A stretch of 61,990 bases of DNA from Arthrobacter sp. NicSoilB4. Lineage in GTDB: Bacteria > Actinomycetota > Actinomycetes > Actinomycetales > Micrococcaceae. Within the stretch, counting starts at the first letter, position 1, and each line of letters opens with the position of its first letter. Below are positions 41,339 through 48,285 of the stretch, piece after piece. The DNA lies in assembly GCF_019977335.1 (NCBI RefSeq), contig NZ_AP024654.1, positions 1 through 61,990 on the forward strand. The letters are read 5' to 3'. The translations under genes and the position numbers were made by a program. The notes under the pieces were generated by a model. That model did not search any database and had not been told where the DNA came from. It saw nothing but the letters and a program-made list of their open reading frames with translations.

Positions 41339-42007
41339 TTAACGCACGGCCTCGTCGAGCAGCTGCCGGAACTGGGCTTCGGTGTTCAGGGTGAGCTTTT
41401 TTCCGTCCAGGAAGAAGGTGGGCGTGCCGGTCACGCCGAGGGCTTTTCCGTCGGCGGCATCCTGGCTGATGCGGTCCTTAGTCGCCGGGGCCGCGACTGC
41501 CGCGTCGTATCCGGCCATGTCGAGGCCAAGTTCCCGGGCGTAGGTCCTAAACAGTGCAGCCTGGGAGTCCTGCTTCTCGCCCCATTGGGGCTGGGTCTCG
41601 AAGAGCTTGGCAGCCATCTCCTGATACTTGCCTTGTTGGGCGGCAGCTTCCACGGCCAGGGCAGCGGTGCCTGAGTTCCGGTGTCCTGGCAGCGGGAAGT
41701 AGCGGTGAACGAAAGTGATCCGGTCCCCGTATTCCTTCTTCAGGTCCTCCACCAGGGGCTCAGCGGCGCGGCAGGATTCGCATTCGAAGTCCAGGAACTC
41801 GACCAACTGGGCTTTCTCTGTGGCCGGGTTCGTGATTCGGTGGCTGTCTTCCCTGACGAGCTGGGCGTCGGCGGCTGCCAGCGGGGCGGCAGGTGCGGGC
41901 TTGTTGGCAGTGAGTACAAGGTACGAGATCGCGCCGGCGCCGATGATTGCCGCGAGGAGGATCCAAATTGCGATACGGACACTCCGTGCGGAATCGACTG
42001 TGCTCAT
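41339..42007 (-). CDS. DsbA-family thiol oxidoreductase, membrane anchored
   Basis: 222-aa protein: an N-terminal membrane anchor (IAIWILLAAIIGAGAISYLVLTA), then a DsbA-like thioredoxin domain with active site FECESCRAAEP (CxxC), FVHRYFPLPGHRNS, and the cis-proline GVTGTPTFFLDG. It would act outside the membrane on thiols. It overlaps the end of the cation-transporter gene by 4 bp and is the last gene of the ArsR-CDF-DsbA operon, suggesting a role in metal or thiol stress. Confidence 0.9.
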   Translation of the reverse strand: MSTVDSARSVRIAIWILLAAIIGAGAISYLVLTANKPAPAAPLAAADAQLVREDSHRITNPATEKAQLVEFLDFECESCRAAEPLVEDLKKEYGDRITFVHRYFPLPGHRNSGTAALAVEAAAQQGKYQEMAAKLFETQPQWGEKQDSQAALFRTYARELGLDMAGYDAAVAAPATKDRISQDAADGKALGVTGTPTFFLDGKKLTLNTEAQFRQLLDEAVR

Positions 42008-42846
42008 CGGTCCGCCGGCTTCGCTCCAAGCTCAACTGCGACAGGTGCAGCCAAAGCATCTGATCCACACCCGGCGCAGCAGGAATCGGCCGACTCTGCG
42101 TCGGCAGCCCGCGCCAGTTCGATGACTACCGGAGCGGATGCAGTCGAAGTCTTATCGGTGGGCGCGCAGCAGTCGTCGTCATCATCTTCATCAGCGTGGC
42201 CGTGGCCGTGGTCGGCGTGCGGTATCGCGCAGCAGGCCTCGCCTCGCCACGCGTTGATGCCTTCCCGGACGGCGATACCTGCGATGACCAGTGCCGCGCC
42301 GGCATCGGCCCACCACCAACCCAGGGTGCTGTTCAGCACCAAACCAATCAGCAGGACGGCCGAGAGGTAGGTGCAAAGCAGCGTCTGCTTCGAATCGGCC
42401 ACGGCTGTCCTCGAACCGAGTTCCCGTCCCGCCCGGCGCTGGGCCCACGACAGGACGGGCATGATCGCCAGGCTCAGGGCAGCGATCACAATGCCCGCTG
42501 TCGAGTGTTGGGCCTCCCCTGCGCCCGAGAGTGACCGGACGGCATCCACGGCCACGAACGCAGCCAGGGCAAAGAAGGAAATCGCGATGATCCGCAACGT
42601 CACGTGCTCACGCCGCTCAGGGTCCTTGGCAGAGAACTGCCATGACAACGCCAGAGCCGAGGTCACTTCAATGACCGAATCCAGCCCGAAGCCGATCAGC
42701 GCCGACGAATCCGCGACGCCGCCGGCCCAGAGCGCCACGACAGCCTCGACGACGTTATAGGTGATGGTCGCGGCCGCGAACAGTCTGATCCTGCGGCTCA
42801 ACACCGCGCGCCGATCCGGACTTGGTGCGTGGATCAGAGTCGTCAT
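42004..42846 (-). CDS. Cation diffusion facilitator-like transporter with Cys/His-rich tail
   Basis: 280-aa membrane protein with six helices (AATITYNVVEAVVALWAGGVADSSALIGFGLDSVIEVTSALALSW is the first pair, with the metal-site D and the S-x-x-x-D pattern). The C-terminus is unusual: EACCAIPHADHGHGHADEDDDDDCCAPTDK and DSCCAGCGSDA, rich in His, Asp and Cys pairs and probably metal-binding. ATG at 42846 overlaps the upstream regulator stop (ATGA). Substrate likely a soft or transition metal; the regulator points to cadmium or lead. Confidence 0.88.
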   Translation of the reverse strand: MTTLIHAPSPDRRAVLSRRIRLFAAATITYNVVEAVVALWAGGVADSSALIGFGLDSVIEVTSALALSWQFSAKDPERREHVTLRIIAISFFALAAFVAVDAVRSLSGAGEAQHSTAGIVIAALSLAIMPVLSWAQRRAGRELGSRTAVADSKQTLLCTYLSAVLLIGLVLNSTLGWWWADAGAALVIAGIAVREGINAWRGEACCAIPHADHGHGHADEDDDDDCCAPTDKTSTASAPVVIELARAADAESADSCCAGCGSDALAAPVAVELGAKPADR

Positions 42847-43169
42847 GCGAAGCACTCCCCGTCCGGAGCGCAGCACGCCGGGTCCACCGCAAGAACAACA
42901 CCGATCAGGTCCTTGATGGCGTGGCCAAGCCGGGGATCCGCCAGCTCATAGCGGCTCCGCCGCCCATCAGGAACCGCAACGACCAGGCCGCAGCCGCGCA
43001 GGCATGTCAGGTGATTGGACATGCTCTGCCTCGACACCCCCAGCGAATCAGCCAGGTCCGACGGATACGACGGGGCTTCCGAAAGTGCCAAAAGGACACG
43101 GGCGCGGGTCGGGTCCGAGACCGCGTAGCCGAAGCGGGCCAGCACGGGCGCCTGAGTGAGGGTTTCCAT
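42843..43169 (-). CDS. ArsR/SmtB-family metal sensor, CmtR-like
   Basis: 108-aa repressor: ARFGYAVSDPTRARVLLALSEAPSYPSDLADSLGVSRQSMSNHLTCLRGCGLVVAVPDGRRSRYELADPRL, ending VDPACCAPDGECFA. Cysteines in LTCLRGCGLV and the C-terminal CC match the CmtR-type ligand set that senses Cd(II)/Pb(II). The start at 43169 (METLTQAP) is chosen over an upstream ATG at 43184 that would lie inside the operator. Heads the ArsR-CDF-DsbA operon. Confidence 0.9.
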   Translation of the reverse strand: METLTQAPVLARFGYAVSDPTRARVLLALSEAPSYPSDLADSLGVSRQSMSNHLTCLRGCGLVVAVPDGRRSRYELADPRLGHAIKDLIGVVLAVDPACCAPDGECFA

Positions 43170-43174
43170 ACAGC

Positions 43175-43216
43175 CAAAGTACATCCATGACTGTATTCAT
43201 GCAATTCTGTACTTTG
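43175..43216. promoter_or_regulatory. Operator/promoter between the metal sensor and a divergent thioredoxin-like gene
   Basis: Perfect 9-bp inverted repeat CAAAGTACA (43175-43183) and TGTACTTTG (43208-43216), enclosing CATG...CATG half-sites in an AT-rich stretch. Position between divergent genes suggests the sensor controls both directions. Confidence 0.75.
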
Positions 43217-43242
43217 AGCCGACACGTGGAGATACTGGTGGG

Positions 43243-43554
43243 ATGAACTACGAGTTGCGGATCATTCCCGAATGCCCGAACAGCACTCCGGCCCTGGCAC
43301 TGTTCCGCCGGGCCCTGGCAGCCGAAGGCGTCAGCGGAGACGTGCTCGTTGTGGAATTGACCAGCGACGAGCAGGCCGAGGCCCTGGGCTTTCACGGCTC
43401 CCCATCCTTCATCGCGGAAGGCCGCGATCTGTTTCACTCGCCAGCGTCGCCGGCCCTGGCATGCCGGGTTTACCGAACCCCCGGAGGACTTGCAGGCTTG
43501 CCGCCGCAGGCAGATCTTCAAGCCGCAATCCACTCAACACTTTCCACTGCGTAG
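43243..43554 (+). CDS. Thioredoxin-like small protein
   Basis: 103-aa thioredoxin-fold protein of the type found near mercury and other metal genes: LRIIPECPNSTPALALFRRALAAEG, then EALGFHGSPSFIAEGRDLF, and ALACRVYRTPGGLAGLPP. The CPNS motif keeps only the first cysteine of a CxxC, and LACR supplies another. Divergent from the metal sensor across a shared operator, so probably co-regulated. Redox or metal-chaperone role inferred. Confidence 0.78.
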   Translation: MNYELRIIPECPNSTPALALFRRALAAEGVSGDVLVVELTSDEQAEALGFHGSPSFIAEGRDLFHSPASPALACRVYRTPGGLAGLPPQADLQAAIHSTLSTA

Positions 43555-43824
43555 GCAGGCGTAGCTCACGCGAATTGCAATCAGGCAGCCGCACGAACTG
43601 TCAGGCTCATTCGGTGGGCCGGCATCGACGCTCAGGTCACGCGCCGGTCATGAAAGGCCGAAAATACTTTCGAAGAGAACCGCAGCTGCGAACCCGACTG
43701 CTAACTTCAAAAGACGCCTGTTGCGACGTTGGTGAGAACCCGCCCTGTCCCCACTGGCGTTCAACCCTGACGGCCGGCGGCCATTCCCCCGACTGGTGGT
43801 TCCTGTCAGTCCCGGGAGTTATGA
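43555..43824. other. Spacer without a recognised gene
   Basis: 270 bp between the thioredoxin-like gene and the SOS-type palindrome. I see no convincing gene, hairpin or repeat in it. Confidence 0.5.
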
Positions 43825-43848
43825 TTATTCGAAGATATATTCGAATAA
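43825..43848. promoter_or_regulatory. SOS-box-like palindrome upstream of umuD
   Basis: Perfect 9-bp arms TTATTCGAA (43825-43833) and TTCGAATAA (43840-43848) around GATATA, 10 bp before the umuD start. TTCGAA arms resemble the Gram-positive LexA-box half-site (CGAAC), so LexA or UmuD-family control is likely. Confidence 0.78.
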
Positions 43849-43858
43849 AAGGTGTGTT

Positions 43859-44290
43859 GTGGGCGTTGTTGTTGGTCCCCGCGTGATAGATGCGGGCGCA
43901 TCGTTGTTGTCGGTGCTGATCTCTCCGGTCGCTGTTGCGGCCGGGTATCCCTCGCCCGCGCAGGACTATTTTGATGGCCGGATCGATTTGAATGAGCACC
44001 TGATCAAGGACGTCACGAGCACCTATGTCGTGCGGGTCTCCGGGGACTCGATGACCGGCGCCGGGATCAGCGACGGGGACGAGCTGATCGTCAACCGGGC
44101 CCTGGAACCGGTGGACGGGTCCGTGGTCGTCGCCGTCCTGGACGGGGAGCTGACGATCAAACGGCTGCGGATCGCGGGTACACGGGTGGTGCTGCAGGCG
44201 GAGAACCCGGCTTACCCGGACATCCGGGTGCCGTCCTTGTCCGACCTGGTCATCTGGGGCGTCGCTACCCGGTGCCTGCACCATGTTTAA
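43859..44290 (+). CDS. umuD: UmuD-like S24 peptidase
   Basis: 143-aa LexA/UmuD-type protein. An Ala-Gly cleavage site VAAGYPSPAQDYFDG is followed by the catalytic serine in VSGDSMTGAGI and the lysine in GELTIKRLRI. No DNA-binding domain, as for UmuD. GTG at 43859 is chosen because AAAAGG lies 6 bases upstream and the SOS-type palindrome lies before that; the longer frame from 43796 would translate through the palindrome. RecA-stimulated self-cleavage would activate the polymerase encoded next. Confidence 0.9.
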   Translation: MGVVVGPRVIDAGASLLSVLISPVAVAAGYPSPAQDYFDGRIDLNEHLIKDVTSTYVVRVSGDSMTGAGISDGDELIVNRALEPVDGSVVVAVLDGELTIKRLRIAGTRVVLQAENPAYPDIRVPSLSDLVIWGVATRCLHHV

Positions 44291-44337
44291 GTGGCGCTAT
44301 TGCGTTAAACGGGAAATCTGCCGGCGCGAGGCCGGCA

Positions 44338-45636
44338 ATGTCTAAACCGACTCTCATGCGGCTGATGCCGCAGATCGCGCACGTGGATGTGAACTCTTTC
44401 TATGCCTCGGCCGAGCGTGCGTTCGACCCGTCCTTGGAGGGCCGGCCCGTCATCGTGCTCTCCAACAATGATGGCTGTGCCGTCACCCGGTCCCCAGAGG
44501 CCAAAGCGCTCGGTATCGCCATGGGTGAGCCGTGGTTCAAACTCGCCCCGCGGGCCAAGGAATGGGGACTTGTTGCCCTCTCGAGCAACTACGAGCTCTA
44601 CGGGGACATCAGCGCCCGGGTCATGGAGCTGCTCGGCAGGTACAGCGCCTGGCTGGAGGTGTACAGCATCGACGAGGCGTTCCTCGGAGTCAAAGGCACC
44701 CCGGAGGAACTCCGGGCCCTGGGCCGGACCATGAAGGCGACCGTGCGGCGGAACGTCGGCGTTCCGGTCTGTGTCGGGATCGCGCCCACGAAGACCCTGG
44801 CGAAGCTGGCGAATAAATGGGCGAAGAACAACCCGGCCTTCGACGGGGTCTGCCACTGGGACTCCGTTCCCGTCCCGGAAAGGGAAGGGCTGATGCGCCG
44901 ATTGTCGGTGATAGAGATCTGGGGTGTCGCCACCCGGCTGACCAAACGCCTCAACGCCCTGGGAATTCACACCATCCTTGACCTGTCCCGGGCGGATCCG
45001 GTGATGATCCGGGACCGCTTCTCCGTGGTCATGATGCGCACCGTCCTGGAACTGCAGGGCACCCCCTGCATCCCGATGGAAGAAGAACGCATTGGGAGGG
45101 ACCAGCTCATCTTCTCCCGCTCCTTCGCCACCCCCATCACCACCGCCGCCGGGATCCGGCAGGTCATGAGCGTCTACGGCCAGCAGGCCTCGGCCCGGCT
45201 GGCCAAACACGGCCTCCAGGCCAAGGTCCTCACCGCGTTCGCCGGCACCTCACACTTCAACCCCAACGACACCTCCTACCCCTCGGTCTGCGTGCCACTG
45301 CCGATGCCCACCGCGGACCCCGTGATCCTGACCAAAGCCGCCCACGCCCTCCTCCCCCGCATCTGCGAGGGCATCCGCTACGCCAGGGCCGGGATCATGG
45401 TCACCGACCTGAGACCCTCCGGCAACCAGGCACCCCTGGCCCTGTTCGAAAACGCACACGAGGAACGCCACATCGGGACACTGCTGGAAGACATCACCCG
45501 CCGGTACGGGCGCGGCTCCATCGGCATGGGCCACGGCGGCATCCGGGGCGGGCCGGACTGGACCATGAAACGGGACATGCTCTCCCCCCGCTACACCACA
45601 CACTGGGACGAACTCCCCCTCGTAAAAGCCGCCTAA
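44338..45636 (+). CDS. umuC: Y-family translesion DNA polymerase (UmuC-like)
   Basis: 432-aa error-prone polymerase. The catalytic carboxylates are in VDVNSFYASAERAFDP and YSIDEAFLGV, with VLSNNDGCAVTRSPEAKALGI between and PVCVGIAPTKTLAKLANKWAK after; the little-finger region and a UmuC-type C-terminus follow. Start at 44338 (MSKPTLM) with GCGAGG upstream; an earlier start at 44272 would overlap umuD. It works with the UmuD-like protein 47 bp upstream in damage-induced mutagenesis. Confidence 0.93.
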   Translation: MSKPTLMRLMPQIAHVDVNSFYASAERAFDPSLEGRPVIVLSNNDGCAVTRSPEAKALGIAMGEPWFKLAPRAKEWGLVALSSNYELYGDISARVMELLGRYSAWLEVYSIDEAFLGVKGTPEELRALGRTMKATVRRNVGVPVCVGIAPTKTLAKLANKWAKNNPAFDGVCHWDSVPVPEREGLMRRLSVIEIWGVATRLTKRLNALGIHTILDLSRADPVMIRDRFSVVMMRTVLELQGTPCIPMEEERIGRDQLIFSRSFATPITTAAGIRQVMSVYGQQASARLAKHGLQAKVLTAFAGTSHFNPNDTSYPSVCVPLPMPTADPVILTKAAHALLPRICEGIRYARAGIMVTDLRPSGNQAPLALFENAHEERHIGTLLEDITRRYGRGSIGMGHGGIRGGPDWTMKRDMLSPRYTTHWDELPLVKAA

Positions 45637-45674
45637 TACACCCGCACGACAGCACCACGAAAGAACGCACCCCC

Positions 45675-46013
45675 ATGACCACCACCATCGAAGCCCCCGC
45701 CCAGACCCACGGTCTTCAGGTCCGGACCGACCCGACAGGCAAACCCCTCGCCATCCGCCACGACGGCCAGATCTGGCTCGTTGATCCCGACACCGAGTCC
45801 CGGCACTGGTTCGGACGCGACGCCTGGTGGAACACCCGCCGCACAGCAGCCGTCGGCAGCGGCGACCTGGTCAGCATCGAGTTCTGGCGGGTACAGGTCC
45901 GCCCCGGCACAACCTCGGCTCTTCGGACGATCACGCTCCGCCGGGAACCCCTCGCCACCCACTGGCTCCTGGACAGCTTCAGCGACTCCGACGAAACAAC
46001 CGAAGAAGCGTGA
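45675..46013 (+). CDS. DUF6504-like protein of the mutasome cluster
   Basis: 112-aa protein with the pattern IRHDGQIWLVDPDTESRHWFGRDAWWNT...LVSIEFWRVQVRPG...RREPLATHWLLDSF, as in DUF6504 proteins that accompany Y-family polymerases (ImuB or DinB) in Actinobacteria. Role unknown, perhaps a small partner in translesion synthesis. It follows umuC by 38 bp and overlaps the next gene by 4 bp. Confidence 0.72.
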   Translation: MTTTIEAPAQTHGLQVRTDPTGKPLAIRHDGQIWLVDPDTESRHWFGRDAWWNTRRTAAVGSGDLVSIEFWRVQVRPGTTSALRTITLRREPLATHWLLDSFSDSDETTEEA

Positions 46014-46384
46014 ACGGCCAACCCATCAGCGACGAAACCTGGGCAGGGATCCGGGCCGATTTCACACTGCCGGGCTTGCAGCAGGTGCGGCGCCGGCTCT
46101 CAGAGCTCATGGAAGACCCCGAACCCGTCATGCGCCAGCTCGTCCGCGTCTTCATCAACGACGGGACCTTCTGCCCGGGATTCCAGTTCCTCCCCGGCGG
46201 TCAACTCCACCCGACCGTCACAGCACTCTTCCGCAGAGCCTTGGAGCTGGACATCCCGCACAACTACTTCAGCCTCTGGATGATCACCCCGAACCGGGAT
46301 CTGGCCGGGACCCGCCCCGTCGACCATCTCGAAGCCGACCCCGCTCCCCTACTTTGCGCGCTGGAATCCTACCGCTGGCGCTAA
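46010..46384 (+). CDS. Unknown protein with DUF2384-like C-terminus
   Basis: 124-aa protein from a GTG at 46010 overlapping the previous TGA (GTGA). The C-terminal half (FFRRALELDIPHNYFSLWMITPNRDLAGTRPVDHLEADPAPLLCALESY) resembles the toxin-binding domain of Xre/MbcA/ParS antitoxins (W-TPN-L-G-RP-D-L). No RES-type toxin gene is next to it. Either an orphan antitoxin-like protein or a regulator belonging to the mutasome operon. Confidence 0.65.
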   Translation: MNGQPISDETWAGIRADFTLPGLQQVRRRLSELMEDPEPVMRQLVRVFINDGTFCPGFQFLPGGQLHPTVTALFRRALELDIPHNYFSLWMITPNRDLAGTRPVDHLEADPAPLLCALESYRWR

Positions 46385-46418
46385 TGCCGACCCTTGACGG
46401 CCCTGCCGGGGTGCGTAG

Positions 46419-46622
46419 CGCTGCCCCACGGGACTCATCTACGACAACCCGGACCTGGCAGCCCTCACGCTGACACCGCTCGCCGCCGAAGAATCCGAAG
46501 GCGGACCCCTGCAGGGACGAATGCGTGACTTCCTTGACGACCTCGAACAACGCAACGGCACCGCGCACCTCGAACTGGTGGCCATCACCCTCGCCCGGGG
46601 TGCTGGTGCTGATCGGCATTGA
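46419..46622 (+). pseudogene. Protein-coding fragment without a start
   Basis: A 67-codon frame bounded by TAG and TGA reads GLIYDNPDLAALTLTPLAAE then LQGRMRDFLDDLEQRNGTAH and LELVAITLARGAGADRH. Composition and codon use look genuine, but there is no start codon or ribosome site at the front. Probably the tail of a lost gene at the end of the mutasome operon. Confidence 0.45.
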
Positions 46623-46667
46623 CCCTACCATCGGCCGGTCAGTCGGCAGCGGCAACTTGCTTTCATT

Positions 46668-46996
46668 CATGCATGCATGCGTTCTTTCTTTCTTTCCGTC
46701 ATGCTGGCCTTCATTCTGGCTTTCTTTCAAGCTTGCTTATATATCGAGAACGGTGCCTCCGCCTCCATTACCTGGGAGGTCATGGTTCCTGAAGCTGGCC
46801 AGAGCACGATGAAGTCGCCACCGGGTTTTCGTCCTCATCCCTAGAACGGCGCGGATTCTGATCAATTTGAATGCAAGCTAGTTGTCTTGCATGAATGCAT
46901 GCAAGACAGCTAGCTTTCATGCCAGCTTGATCAAAACGGAGGAGCCGTCGGCGTGGCTCCTTGTACCGCACATATCCATCCTGAAAGCTTGCAAGC
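46668..46996. repeat. CATGCA-rich palindromic region upstream of parA, candidate parS/operator
   Basis: AT-richer than its surroundings. It holds CATGCATGCATGC (46668-46680), a pyrimidine run of TTTC units (about 46683-46697), and a large inverted repeat with 18-bp arms (46875-46892 and 46899-46916, one mismatch) that carries CTTGCAT and ATGCAAG. CTTGCAAGCATGCAAAC lies just before parA. Motifs recur in the palindrome after parB. Fits a centromere and ParA-operon control region; an iteron-like origin function is also possible. Confidence 0.7.
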
Positions 46997-47767
46997 ATGC
47001 AAACAATCATGGTTTACAGCGAGTCTGGCGGTGCCACGAAGACGACAACTGCGGTGTCCCTGGCAGCAGTCACGGCCGCTTCAGGACGCAAAGTTGTGCT
47101 TGTCGACCTCGATCCGCGAGCCGCCGCGAGCAAGTGGATCGGTGTGGAGCCTAAAGAGGATGGCCTCCACGTCGGCGCCATACTTGGTGACTCAGATCCG
47201 GAGGGTTGGGCCCAGGACCTCGCCGTGGAGTCGAGCTGGTTCCCGAACCTGCGTGTCGTTCCCTCCGCCCGCAGTGTGTCCAACCGCGAAGCAGACCGCG
47301 CCGACCATGCCGAACTACGTCTGCGCACCTCGCTCATCGGCATCGACGCCGACGTCGTCATAATCGACTGCCCAAACCGCCAAGGCGGCCCGCTGACCCT
47401 CTCCGCGCTGAACGCCGCCGACACGATCGTGTACGCGGCTGGGGCCACCGTGGACGGGGTTGACGGCGTGGCCGGAGCCCGCAAGAGCGTCGAGCAGTTC
47501 CGCATGTCCCGTAAGCGCATCGGAGCCCCGGACAACTTGCACGAGGTCGGCATCGTCGTCGGTGCCGTCGCCTCGACCGTCATGTCCCGCATCGCGGTGG
47601 CCAGCATCGAAGAACTCCGCGAGACCGGAATGCTACTGACCCCGCTGGTCCCGCACCGCACCATCGTCCAGGAGATGCGCATGACGCAGGAATGGTACGG
47701 GGAATACCGCAAGGGCCAGCCCGTCGTGGCCGCCTACAACGAACTGATGAAGGAGATCATCCGATGA
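46997..47767 (+). CDS. parA: ParA-family partition ATPase
   Basis: 256-aa P-loop ATPase driving plasmid segregation. The deviant Walker A reads SESGGATKTTTAV (residues 8-20), followed by VVLVDLDPRAAASKWIG and DVVIIDCPNRQG. No N-terminal DNA-binding domain, so this is the short type whose operon is controlled by the small partner protein. Its ATG lies inside the CATGCA-rich region. The stop overlaps the partner start. Confidence 0.92.
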   Translation: MQTIMVYSESGGATKTTTAVSLAAVTAASGRKVVLVDLDPRAAASKWIGVEPKEDGLHVGAILGDSDPEGWAQDLAVESSWFPNLRVVPSARSVSNREADRADHAELRLRTSLIGIDADVVIIDCPNRQGGPLTLSALNAADTIVYAAGATVDGVDGVAGARKSVEQFRMSRKRIGAPDNLHEVGIVVGAVASTVMSRIAVASIEELRETGMLLTPLVPHRTIVQEMRMTQEWYGEYRKGQPVVAAYNELMKEIIR

Positions 47768-48213
47768 GTGAAGACCTGAAGGATCGACCGGCAGTCCTGC
47801 GCCGTACACCTCGGCCGGCCCCTGATGAGAAGGTCGATCCCGTCGATTATTCGCCGGCAGTTGTGGCGCCGGCACCAATGAGGACTGAAGATCCGGCCTC
47901 GGCCGATGGGGGAGTGGAAGCGGTGACCCCGGCGGCCGCCCCCGCCCCCGTTCCCGCCCCTGACCCGCTCCAGGCCGCTGTGGACGAACCCATCGTTCAA
48001 GTTGCTGCCCCGACGCGCCAGGCAGCCAAGCCCGCGAAAACATCCAAAACGACCGCCAACCGTAAGACCACGCGCCGCGAGGTGACGTTTCCGCTGAGCA
48101 CACGCCTATCCCAGGAAGTCATTGACGTGCTGTACTCGGCCGCCGAAGACGAGGGCATATCGGTGCGTGAAGCAATCGAGCAGGCTATCAAGTCCCGCTG
48201 GGGCCAAAATTAA
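47764..48213 (+). CDS. ParB-like centromere-binding partner (ribbon-helix-helix)
   Basis: 149-aa protein: a proline/alanine-rich disordered N-terminal two thirds, then TTRREVTFPLSTRLSQEVIDVLYSAAEDEGISVREAIEQAIKSRWG, a ribbon-helix-helix type DNA-binding end. ATG at 47764 overlaps the parA stop (ATGA). As in other short-ParA systems, it should bind the palindromic repeats around the locus and stimulate ParA. Confidence 0.82.
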   Translation: MSEDLKDRPAVLRRTPRPAPDEKVDPVDYSPAVVAPAPMRTEDPASADGGVEAVTPAAAPAPVPAPDPLQAAVDEPIVQVAAPTRQAAKPAKTSKTTANRKTTRREVTFPLSTRLSQEVIDVLYSAAEDEGISVREAIEQAIKSRWGQN

Positions 48214-48231
48214 GGGAAGGCTCTACCATTT

Positions 48232-48265
48232 AGCGCTTCTTTCATGCATGCATGAAAGAAGCGCT
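48232..48265. repeat. Perfect 34-bp palindrome between parB and rep
   Basis: AGCGCTTCTTTCATGCA followed directly by its exact reverse complement, no spacer. The centre CATGCATGCATG repeats the motif upstream of parA. It lies between the convergent ends of the partition operon and rep; it could be a second partition site, a bidirectional terminator, or both. Confidence 0.92.
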
Positions 48266-48285
48266 GGTACCCCCGCCGCTGAACC

